A stretch of 5,154 nucleotides of DNA from Cloacimonetes bacterium TCS60 (lineage in GTDB: Bacteria > Cloacimonadota > Cloacimonadia > JGIOTU-2): positions 1 through 5,154 of the forward strand of contig LSCK01000109.1 of assembly GCA_001577135.1 (NCBI GenBank), written 5' to 3'. The position numbers and the translations under genes were made by a program. Below, in pieces: positions 1-5,154 of the stretch (position 1 is its first letter; every line of letters starts with the position of its first letter). The notes below the pieces were generated by a model. That model ran no database searches. It saw nothing but the letters and a program-made list of their open reading frames with translations, and had not been told where the DNA came from.

Positions 1-17
1 CTTTCATATTTAATTGG

Positions 18-46
18 GTGAAATTCGAGGAATGAGAATATTTCAC
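18..46 (+). terminator. Weak hairpin followed by T-rich DNA, possible end of an upstream gene
   Basis: GTGAAAT (18-24) and ATTTCAC (40-46) are perfect inverted repeats of 7 bp around a 15-nt loop, and T-rich sequence starts at 51. This could be the intrinsic terminator of a gene lying left of the window. The stem has only two G-C pairs at its base plus one more above them, and the loop is large, so it would be a poor terminator. The T-rich stretch is also explained by the heptamer array that follows. The call is tentative. Confidence 0.2.
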
Positions 47-55
47 TGGGTTTTT

Positions 56-146
56 CTTTTTTCTTTTTCCTTTAATCTTTAATCTTTCTGCTTTCTGCTT
101 TTTGCTTTTTTCATTTTACATTTTTCATTTTACATTTTTCATTTTT
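56..146. repeat. Tandem array of 13 degenerate 7-bp repeats
   Basis: Thirteen consecutive heptamers, each starting with C and otherwise mostly T, run without a phase break. Their first bases are at 56, 63, 70, 77, 84, 91, 98, 105, 112, 119, 126, 133 and 140. Neighbouring units are often identical: CTTTAAT at 70 and 77, CTTTCTG at 84 and 91, CATTTTA at 112 and 126, and CATTTTT at 119, 133 and 140. The right part is also a 14-bp repeat made of alternating CATTTTA and CATTTTT. The variants sit in blocks, which suggests growth by local duplication. The array is non-coding, lies about 180 bp upstream of gcvT, and is strongly pyrimidine-rich on the + strand. Its role is unknown. It may simply be a slippage-prone microsatellite. 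Confidence 0.85.
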
Positions 147-150
147 TTTT

Positions 151-240
151 GCCTTTCCTGTCGCGCTGAAGTGAAACGAAAGCGGATCGCATTGTCACAT
201 TGTCGCTCTTTCGCACTCTTTACTCGCTACTTGTTACCAG
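151..240. repeat. G+C-rich intergenic island with short tandem repeats
   Basis: These 90 bases contain 45 G or C (50%), whereas the following 60 bases contain 10 (17%) and the preceding array is T-rich. Inside are a tandem 8-mer, CATTGTCA (190-197) followed by CATTGTCG (198-205), and a degenerate 10-mer pair at 204-213 and 214-223 that shares CTCTTT at the same phase. The block has no gene-like frame with a ribosome binding site. Its abrupt edges and position right after the heptamer array suggest a dispersed intergenic repeat element or a remnant of one, but no second copy exists in this window to prove it. Confidence 0.4.
170..217. other. Imperfect hairpin within the G+C-rich island
   Basis: AGTG (170-173) pairs with CACT (214-217), CGAAAG (177-182) with CTTTCG (208-213), and CG (183-184) with CG (204-205). 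This gives 12 base pairs with a 3-nt bulge on the left, a 2-nt bulge on the right and a 19-nt loop. The loop and right arm contain the CATTGTC tandem repeat. There is no T-run after it on the + strand, so it is not a terminator for that strand. It could be a structured repeat element or a leader structure upstream of gcvT. Chance pairing is not excluded. Confidence 0.3.
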
Positions 241-267
241 CTATTTTTAAAAATATTAAGACTAAAT

Positions 268-294
268 TTGACAAATTCTTTTTCAATCTAAATT
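268..294 (+). promoter_or_regulatory. Candidate promoter for gcvTH
   Basis: A perfect TTGACA (268-273) is followed 15 nt later by TAAATT (289-294), four of six matches to TATAAT. The start of transcription would fall near 300, leaving a leader of roughly 30 nt before gcvT. Upstream is a 14-bp perfect palindrome of A and T only (242-255), which could act as an A+T-rich upstream element. The short spacer and the A+T-rich background make the assignment weak. No glycine riboswitch is recognisable in the leader. Confidence 0.25.
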
Positions 295-328
295 TCTATC
301 CAAAATCATCAATTATTTAGGAGAATTA

Positions 329-1429
329 ATGAGTAAAAGAACTCCATTTTTTCAAATTCATAAAAAACTTGGTGCTAAGATAGTTGACTTCGCAGGTTTT
401 AAAATGCCGATTCAATATCAAAAAGGAATAGTCCACGAACATAAAAAAGTTAGAGATGCTGTAGGCATGTTTGATCTTTCACATATGGGAGAATTCATTG
501 TCACAGGAACAAATGCACTGGAATTTGTCCAAAAAACAAATGTGAATGACGTTTCCCAAATAGAGGTAGGTCAATGTCTGTACTCTCAGATGTGCTATCC
601 CCATGGCGGTATTGTGGATGACCTTCTTATTTACAGAGATGAAGATTCCTATATGCTAGTAGTAAATGCATCTAATATTGACAAGGACTTACAATGGCTG
701 CAGGAAAATTTAATTGATGGTGTTAAGTTAGAAAACATCAGCGATAAGACAGCTTTAATAGCAGTCCAGGGTCCGGATGCTGAACCCGTTGTCCAGAAAT
801 TAGTTGATAACAACCTGGCAGAACTGGGGTACTACCACTTTATTCATACCAGAATTAACGATGTTAAGGTAATTTTATCTCGCACGGGTTATACCGGAGA
901 AGACGGTTTTGAAATATATTTTAATAAACTCGAAAAAGCAGAGGAGATGTGGGCTCTGTTGGCTAAAGCAGGCGAAGAATTTGATATCGAACCTGTAGGT
1001 TTGGGTGCTCGTGATACGCTGCGTCTGGAAATGAAGTACCCTCTTTATGGCCATGATATTGATAAAGATACAAATCCTTTAGAAGCTGGATTGAGATGGT
1101 TTGTAAAATTAAAAAAAGGTGACTTCATTGGTCGAGAAGCTCTTAAGAAAGTAAAAAAAGAGAAGATCCAAAGAAAATTAATACCGTTTGTCATGCAGGA
1201 ACGTGGTATTCCCAGACCTCATTATAAAATTTTTGCCAACGGCAAAATGATCGGTGAGGTTAGGAGCGGTACAATGTCCCCCAGCCTGGGTAAAGGAATT
1301 GGTACAGGCTATGTAAAACGTGACTTCATGAAAAGCGGTAATGAAATAGAAATAAAAGTTAGAAATAAAAAGGTAAAAGCAAAAGTAATAAAACCTCCAT
1401 TTTACAAGGATGGTTCTTTAAAAAGATAA
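329..1429 (+). CDS. gcvT: Aminomethyltransferase, T-protein of the glycine cleavage system
   Basis: GcvT takes the aminomethyl group carried on lipoyl-GcvH, passes its methylene carbon to tetrahydrofolate to give 5,10-methylene-THF, and releases ammonia in the cytoplasm. The 366-residue length is normal for the family. Family hallmarks are visible: FDLSHMGEF (48-56), YPHGGIVDDLLIY (90-102) holding the Asp pair 97/98 where the catalytic Asp of the family lies, SRTGYTGEDGFEIY (184-197) in the folate-binding part with Glu195, and GLGARDTLRLE (224-234). The C-terminal barrel-like domain spans about 280-358 and includes GEVRSGTMSPSLGKGIGTGYV. AGGAG at 319-323, 5 nt before the ATG, fixes the start. 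gcvH follows after 17 bp, so the two are co-transcribed. No truncation or missing key residue is seen. Related YgfZ or sarcosine-oxidase-type folate proteins are unlikely given the gcvH partner. Confidence 0.97.
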   Translation: MSKRTPFFQIHKKLGAKIVDFAGFKMPIQYQKGIVHEHKKVRDAVGMFDLSHMGEFIVTGTNALEFVQKTNVNDVSQIEVGQCLYSQMCYPHGGIVDDLLIYRDEDSYMLVVNASNIDKDLQWLQENLIDGVKLENISDKTALIAVQGPDAEPVVQKLVDNNLAELGYYHFIHTRINDVKVILSRTGYTGEDGFEIYFNKLEKAEEMWALLAKAGEEFDIEPVGLGARDTLRLEMKYPLYGHDIDKDTNPLEAGLRWFVKLKKGDFIGREALKKVKKEKIQRKLIPFVMQERGIPRPHYKIFANGKMIGEVRSGTMSPSLGKGIGTGYVKRDFMKSGNEIEIKVRNKKVKAKVIKPPFYKDGSLKR

Positions 1430-1446
1430 TTTAATAGGAGTGACTT

Positions 1447-1827
1447 ATGGTTAAAGATGATTTGAAATATACAGAAAATCACGAATGGGTTCAAATCGAA
1501 GAAAATACTGCTCTGGTTGGTATAACCGATTACGCCCAAAACGAACTGGGAGATATCGTTTTCGTAGAACTTCCGGAAAAAGAATTAGATCTAAAACAGG
1601 ATGATATACTAGCTACTATAGAAGCAGTAAAAGCCGTTGAAGAAATATATTCACCGGTTAGTGGAGTGGTATTAGAATTGAATCTTGCTCTGGAGGATAA
1701 TCCAGAACTTATTAACTCCAGTCCTTATGAAGAGGGCTGGTTGGCTCGGATTGAATTGAATGATAAAGATGCTGACATGGATAACCTGATCTCTGCTGAT
1801 GAATATAAAGAATTGATTGGTGAATAA
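1447..1827 (+). CDS. gcvH: Lipoyl carrier, H-protein of the glycine cleavage system
   Basis: GcvH carries the aminomethyl intermediate on a lipoyl-lysine arm between the P-, T- and L-proteins. The 126 residues match the family's usual length. The N-terminal YTENHEWV (8-15) and GITDYAQNELGDIVFVELP (25-43) are typical. The lipoylation site is Lys62 within IEAVKAVEEIYSPVSG (58-73), where most family members have ESVKA, so Ala60 replaces the common Ser. The C-terminal part has NSSPYEEGWLARI. AGGAG at 1436-1440 lies 6 nt before the ATG. The gene sits directly after gcvT and is the last gene of this unit in the window. The P-protein gene that often follows is absent, and the next gene is an unrelated foldase 200 bp away. 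Lipoate must be attached by LplA or LipB/LipA encoded elsewhere. Confidence 0.97.
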   Translation: MVKDDLKYTENHEWVQIEENTALVGITDYAQNELGDIVFVELPEKELDLKQDDILATIEAVKAVEEIYSPVSGVVLELNLALEDNPELINSSPYEEGWLARIELNDKDADMDNLISADEYKELIGE

Positions 1828-1912
1828 ACTAGTCCATTGAATTAATAACACCAGTTTTATTCTACAGGTTCAATTCTGTTAGCTTTACATTCAGCGATAA
1901 ATTTAGATTAGA

Positions 1913-1940
1913 GGAGACAATCTGAATCTCTCCAATTTTT
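1913..1940 (+). terminator. Weak candidate terminator after gcvTH
   Basis: GGAGA (1913-1917) and TCTCC (1929-1933) form a 5-bp stem around an 11-nt loop, followed by AA and a run of five T (1936-1940). A competing pairing, AGATT (1905-1909) with AATCT (1919-1923), overlaps it. This is the only hairpin followed by a T-run that I see in the 200-bp gap between gcvH and ppiD. It is short, so read-through into ppiD remains possible. I found no convincing ppiD promoter in the gap. Confidence 0.22.
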
Positions 1941-2027
1941 GGGATATTTTCCTTTAAAACTTGATAGGGAATTTAACAATTCATTTTTGTGTAACAAATT
2001 TTCTACGTAAAATAAGGAGTTAAATAT

Positions 2028-3812
2028 ATGTTAAAGAAGATGAGATCCTTTTCACGTCCCATTACTATCGCTATTGCCGTAATTTTTGTTGGCGGTATGG
2101 CAACCATGGGTATAACCCAGATGTTTAAAGAAAAGCACTACGTGGGTAAAATCGACGGTGAGAAGATAAAATATAAATCTTTTTATGAAATGGTACAGCA
2201 AACTTACACTAATTATCGCCGTAATAACCCTGATAAAGAGATAACCGAAGATGTGATTCGAAATTTCAATGAACAAACCTGGAAACAATTAATCCAACAG
2301 AAAATACTGAATAAAGCTTTAGATGAATTCGATATTAAAGTGACAGACCAGGAGATTGCAGAGAAGATCATCAGTGAACCACCACAGATGCTCAAAGATC
2401 ATGAAGCACTTCAAACCGATGGCAAATTTGATAAACAAAAATATTTACGAGCTCTGCAAAATCCAGAGGTGGACTGGTCCTGGCTGGAACAATATTATCA
2501 TAAAATGTTACAATATGACAAATTGAAAAATATGGTTAACTCTGATGTTTTTGCAACCCGAGAAGATGTGAAAACTAACTATACCGAATCAAATGAAAAG
2601 GCACAAGCTGATATTATGGCTTTTACGACTGACCTGATTGATTCTGTCCAGGTATCTGAGCAGACGATTCAAAAATACTATAACGAATTTAAGGATAAAT
2701 TTTGGATACCAGCTCAAAGAAAACTAGAATACATAACAATCCCACTGGAGCCCTCTGTGGAAGACAAAAAGTATGCTGAGAATGAAATAAATAATATCTA
2801 TGATGATCTCCAACAGGGAGACGATTTCGCAGAACTTGCCCGTGAATATTCCGAAGGTCCCTCTGCTGAGAAGGGTGGAGAATTAGGCTGGTTCAGCAAG
2901 GGCAGGATGGTTAAGGAATTTGAACAAACTGCTTTTAACCTGAAACCAGATGAAATTGGCAAACCAGTGCAAACACAATTCGGCTGGCATATAATTCAAG
3001 TAACCGATAAACGGACTAAAGATGGTAAAGAAGAAGTTAATGCTCGTCATATTCTCATTAAGGTTGAACCAGGTGCGGATGCCAAAAGGAATCAAGAAAA
3101 AATTGCTTTTAATCTTTTTGAAAAATGCAAGCAGGATAGCTTTGCAGCCCCTGCTAAAGAGCTTGGCTACCAGGTAAAAGAAACCGGTGAATTCGACCAG
3201 GAACAACCCTATATCAGGGGTCTTGGTAAGAATCCTGCCCTGGTAAGTTTTGCTTTTAGTCATAAAATCGGAGCTGTAGCTGAACCCTTTCAAACGCGTA
3301 CAAATGATTACATAATAGCATCTGTGTCCGCTACGTCCAAAGAACATTATCAACCTTTGGCAGAGGTAAAAACAGATATAATTAAATCGATTGAAGATAT
3401 GAAGAAGATGAAACTCTTGAAAAATAAAGTAGATAAAATGGCTGCCGGAGTAAATTACAACAACTTCGAAACATTTGCTCAGGAAAATGATCTTGAAATC
3501 ATTTCTAGCAAAATGATCAATGTAAAAAGCTATATCCGTGATGTTGGTAAAAATGCAGAGCTGAATGAAGCCATTATTGATTTTGCCGGTAAAAAAGCTG
3601 TTAGTAAAGTAATAAAAGGTGAAAAGGGATATTATATTGCAAAGTCAATAAAATACCAACCAGCAGATATGGAAAAATTTGAAAAGGATTATGCCTCAGT
3701 CCGTAAAAATTACCTCACGCAGCAAAAAAGAACCAATTATAACGACTGGTATCAAGACCAGAAGGAGAAAGCAAATATCAAAGACTGGCGTGCGGATTAT
3801 TTTCAATTATAA
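2028..3812 (+). CDS. ppiD: PpiD/SurA-like membrane-anchored periplasmic foldase with parvulin domain
   Basis: This is a peptidyl-prolyl isomerase-type chaperone expected to act on proteins emerging from the Sec translocon. A basic start (MLKKMRSFSR) and one membrane helix (about 11-30) anchor it in the inner membrane with the rest in the periplasm. Residues 37-227 are the SurA/PpiD-type helical chaperone region, including DGKFDKQKYLRAL (131-143). A parvulin domain covers about 231-327, with GGELGWFSKGRMVKEFE (283-299) and FGWHIIQV (318-325). A second, degenerate parvulin-like module spans about 337-434 (ARHILIK at 339-345), and a third remnant spans about 446-541. The C-terminal helices (about 548-594, with TQQKRTNYNDWY) probably pack back on the N-terminal ones, as in E. 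coli PpiD. Domain 1 has Glu in RKLEYI where active parvulins usually have the first His, so isomerase activity is uncertain. AAGGAG at 2014-2019, 8 nt before the ATG, supports the start. The 594-residue length is in the PpiD range. Confidence 0.88.
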   Translation: MLKKMRSFSRPITIAIAVIFVGGMATMGITQMFKEKHYVGKIDGEKIKYKSFYEMVQQTYTNYRRNNPDKEITEDVIRNFNEQTWKQLIQQKILNKALDEFDIKVTDQEIAEKIISEPPQMLKDHEALQTDGKFDKQKYLRALQNPEVDWSWLEQYYHKMLQYDKLKNMVNSDVFATREDVKTNYTESNEKAQADIMAFTTDLIDSVQVSEQTIQKYYNEFKDKFWIPAQRKLEYITIPLEPSVEDKKYAENEINNIYDDLQQGDDFAELAREYSEGPSAEKGGELGWFSKGRMVKEFEQTAFNLKPDEIGKPVQTQFGWHIIQVTDKRTKDGKEEVNARHILIKVEPGADAKRNQEKIAFNLFEKCKQDSFAAPAKELGYQVKETGEFDQEQPYIRGLGKNPALVSFAFSHKIGAVAEPFQTRTNDYIIASVSATSKEHYQPLAEVKTDIIKSIEDMKKMKLLKNKVDKMAAGVNYNNFETFAQENDLEIISSKMINVKSYIRDVGKNAELNEAIIDFAGKKAVSKVIKGEKGYYIAKSIKYQPADMEKFEKDYASVRKNYLTQQKRTNYNDWYQDQKEKANIKDWRADYFQL

Positions 3813-3827
3813 AAAATTTGTGTAAAT

Positions 3828-3864
3828 TAAAAAGGACAAGAATTGCATCTTGTCCTTTTTTTTT
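3828..3864. terminator. Bidirectional intrinsic terminator between convergent genes
   Basis: AAAAAGGACAAG (3829-3840) pairs perfectly with CTTGTCCTTTTT (3849-3860). One more A-T pair (3841 with 3848) leaves a 6-nt loop. On the + strand the stem runs into nine T ending at 3864, and on the - strand it runs into TTTTT-AATTT. It begins 16 bp after the ppiD stop codon and about 18 bp beyond the stop codon of the convergent gene at 3882. It therefore fits as a shared terminator for both transcripts. Confidence 0.92.
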
Positions 3865-3881
3865 GCTTAAAACAGGGGGAG

Positions 3882-4253
3882 CTATTTTTTCAGTTTGTAT
3901 TCATCAGTAATAGGAACTTCATCTTGATTGGGATCCTGCACAGTTACCTCGCCTGATTCATAATCACCTTCGGCAATATATTTATCTCCATTACCATTAA
4001 AAGGAGATTCATAAGAGTGCTTGAGAAAACCAGTTCTTACAAGCTCTATCAGCTCTCCCTTGAAAGATTGTTCCCTTGTGTTCATATATTTTTTTACAGC
4101 ACTTCGAATTTTCTTCATTTGCTGATATCTAAGCTCCATCTTTTCCTTTTTTTTCACATCAACAACTTGAGGCAATACCAAAATAAAAACCAGAGCTACG
4201 AAGGCTAAAATACTTACTAATTTATAAATTGTAAATTTACTTTTGTTTGCCAT
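3882..4253 (-). CDS. Small pilin-like (pseudopilin-like) membrane protein with degenerate prepilin site
   Basis: The function is not known. The 123-residue protein has a short basic leader (MANKSK), one hydrophobic helix (about 9-28), a basic amphipathic stretch (33-60) and a small soluble C-terminal region with SPFNGNGDKYIAEGDYESGEV (83-103), which recalls the DPWG-x-Y region of type II secretion pseudopilins. If Phe7 is taken as pilin residue +1, KFTIYKL lines up with the classic GFTLIEL, and Pro28 falls exactly at +22, the conserved pilin proline. However, Lys6 replaces the Gly at -1 and Lys11 replaces Glu at +5, so cleavage by prepilin peptidase is not expected. It probably stays as an inner-membrane protein with its C-terminus in the periplasm. 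AGGAGA (complement of 4259-4264), 5 nt from the ATG, fixes the start. It converges on ppiD. A plain single-pass membrane protein of unrelated origin is the alternative. Confidence 0.8.
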   Translation of the reverse strand: MANKSKFTIYKLVSILAFVALVFILVLPQVVDVKKKEKMELRYQQMKKIRSAVKKYMNTREQSFKGELIELVRTGFLKHSYESPFNGNGDKYIAEGDYESGEVTVQDPNQDEVPITDEYKLKK

Positions 4254-4457
4254 TGTATTCTCCTAAAATTTTTTGTAATATTCCTCCAATTTGTTTATCA
4301 AAGTCAATTTTTTTACTTTTAAAATTTCTATACCAAGACAACAAAATTATTAATCAGCTTCTAGTCCGGAAAATAGTAAAGCAAGAATCAACTTTCAACT
4401 ATAACAAAATTCAGCACTAAAAATATTCTTGAGGAATTGTACATCCTGCAAATTTAT
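4254..4457. other. 204-bp A+T-rich gap between the two minus-strand genes
   Basis: No gene is supported here. On the - strand, TTGACT (complement of 4302-4307) and an overlapping TTGATA downstream of it resemble -35 boxes for the pilin-like gene, but no good -10 box sits at the right distance. A short inverted repeat, ATTC with GAAT around CTCAA (about 4424-4436), followed on the - strand by ATTTTT, may be a weak terminator for the lipoprotein gene. With a gap this long, separate transcription of the two genes is plausible but not shown. Confidence 0.3.
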
Positions 4458-5015
4458 TTATTGGTTGGGATTAGTTTTAGGCTTTTTAGGTGGATTTTGT
4501 TTCATAGCTTCTGCCCGTAAACGCTTTTGTAGAATAGTATCACTTCGTGCTGCTGAGGAAATAGTTTTAAATCTCTCAAAAGCAATACCTTCCTGCTTTG
4601 CAATATTTTCGGCATTTTCTTGTTGAATCTGACGAATTTCTTTATTTAAGTTGTCAAAAGCCTGTAAATCCTCTTGAGTAAATTTTTCTGCTTGTGTTTT
4701 ATCTTTAGGATTGCGTTTTGCCTGGGCAATAGCCTGGTATTTCTGCATTCCCAGATCAGATTCCTGGATTATACTCATCAATTTTGTGCGCATTTGTGCC
4801 TGGGAAGATCTTAATTTATTGGAAGCGCTAATGAATTTTGTGATTTCCGCATCGCTAACTTCTATATCTTCTTGTACCTGAGGTTGTAAATTAACAGTTT
4901 CTGGATTTTCAGCTTGCGTCTTTTCTTCTTTTTTTTCCTGTTTTGCTCCACAGCTTACAAGTAAAGAAATTGCTAGCGTAAAAACTAACAGTCCTTTTAA
5001 TATCTTTTTAGTCAT
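4458..5015 (-). CDS. DUF4168-type predicted lipoprotein, function unknown
   Basis: The 185-residue protein starts with a lipoprotein signal peptide: MTKK, a hydrophobic core (about 5-20) and the lipobox LVSC, giving lipidated Cys22. Gly23 at +2 favours transport to the outer membrane. A charged, low-complexity linker rich in Glu, Lys and Gln (24-50) follows. Residues 53-168 look like a DUF4168 domain: it opens with VSDAEITKFISASNKLR (53-69), is helical and Gln/Glu-rich in the middle, and closes with EGIAFERFKTISSAARSDTILQKRL (142-166). The domain has no assigned function. The tail (172-185) is rich in Lys, Pro and Asn. AGGAGA (complement of 5019-5024) lies just upstream of the ATG. The gene points the same way as the pilin-like gene, 204 bp upstream of it, and both are envelope proteins, but no shared role is evident. 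Confidence 0.82.
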   Translation of the reverse strand: MTKKILKGLLVFTLAISLLVSCGAKQEKKEEKTQAENPETVNLQPQVQEDIEVSDAEITKFISASNKLRSSQAQMRTKLMSIIQESDLGMQKYQAIAQAKRNPKDKTQAEKFTQEDLQAFDNLNKEIRQIQQENAENIAKQEGIAFERFKTISSAARSDTILQKRLRAEAMKQNPPKKPKTNPNQ

Positions 5016-5082
5016 TTGTCTCCTTTTTATTCCTATTTAAGTTAATTTATAAAAAAAATATAATCTCTTTTTCATATGATAC

Positions 5083-5110
5083 TAGATACCATTTAGCTAT
5101 TTCGTGTCAA
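5083..5110 (-). promoter_or_regulatory. Candidate promoter for the DUF4168 lipoprotein gene
   Basis: On the - strand a perfect TTGACA (complement of 5105-5110) is followed after 16 nt by TATCTA (complement of 5083-5088), only three of six matches to TATAAT. A better -10-like TATCAT lies a few bases further on but with a 23-nt spacer. The start of transcription would give a leader of about 60 nt. The remaining sequence from 5016 to 5154 shows no gene. The call rests mainly on the exact -35 box and the position. Confidence 0.3.
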
Positions 5111-5154
5111 TAATTGCTATAAAGTTTTGGATTCAGCAGATTGGAGTTTGTAGT

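Noticed and set aside
56..205. CRISPR array
   Set aside because: The repeats are only 7-8 bp and directly tandem, with no unique spacers and no cas genes nearby.
102..320. Open frame of 72 codons on + starting with TTG, giving a Phe-rich peptide
   Set aside because: The frame runs through the heptamer array and the G+C island, has no ribosome binding site, and its Phe-rich start is just the translation of T-rich repeats.
151..328. Glycine riboswitch upstream of gcvT
   Set aside because: Glycine riboswitches often control gcvT, so I looked for the paired aptamer cores. None was recognisable, and the only structured part is the bulged hairpin with tandem repeats. A covariance-model search would settle it.
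1985..2013. TAAAAT (2008-2013) as a -10 box for ppiD
   Set aside because: Transcription would start at or just past the ribosome binding site at 2014-2019, and there is no acceptable -35 box at the proper distance.
2883..3353. 156-codon open frame on the - strand inside ppiD
   Set aside because: It lies antisense to a well-supported foldase domain, has no recognisable family, and is Phe/Ile-rich as expected for the complement of a Lys/Glu-rich gene. The smaller antisense frames at 2052-2395 are rejected for the same reason.
4017..4626. Short + strand open frames of 63-65 codons overlapping the two minus-strand genes (4017-4208 and 4429-4626)
   Set aside because: Both are antisense to frames with good ribosome binding sites and recognisable signal or membrane segments.
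5072..5079. Palindrome TCATATGA upstream of the lipoprotein gene as an operator
   Set aside because: An 8-bp palindrome in A+T-rich DNA is readily expected by chance, and no second copy or longer symmetry is present.

Overview
The window reads as chromosomal DNA of a low-G+C, Gram-negative (diderm) bacterium. The evidence is a predicted lipoprotein with Gly directly after the lipobox Cys, a membrane-anchored periplasmic PpiD-type foldase, and a pilin-like membrane protein. Strong AGGAG-type ribosome binding sites precede all five genes. The gene content and T-rich intergenic repeats would fit a member of the FCB group such as Cloacimonadota or Marinimicrobia, but this taxon is an impression from gene style and was not tested by any search.

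Layout. Bases 1-328 hold no convincing gene. They contain a 13-unit array of 7-bp repeats (56-146), then a sharply bounded island of about 50% G+C with short tandem repeats and an imperfect hairpin (151-240), then a very A+T-rich leader. Next come gcvT (329-1429) and gcvH (1447-1827), 17 bp apart on the + strand and clearly one operon. A 200-bp gap precedes ppiD (2028-3812), also on +. A strong hairpin with T-runs on both sides (3828-3864) separates ppiD from two - strand genes that converge on it. These are a small pilin-like membrane protein (3882-4253) and a DUF4168-type lipoprotein (4458-5015), with a 204-bp gap between them. A candidate - strand promoter lies near the right edge.

How the genes relate. 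GcvT and GcvH are two of the four parts of the glycine cleavage system. The P-protein (gcvP or gcvPA/gcvPB) is not downstream and must lie elsewhere, if present. The other three genes all encode cell-envelope proteins but are not obviously one pathway. PpiD helps secreted proteins fold. The pilin-like protein keeps the pilin helix register, including Pro at +22, but has lost the prepilin peptidase Gly and Glu5. The lipoprotein has no known function.

No new multi-gene system is evident. The observations most worth following are the heptamer array with its adjoining G+C island, the pilin-like protein that should be unprocessable, and the three successive parvulin-like modules in PpiD with catalytic residues split between copies.
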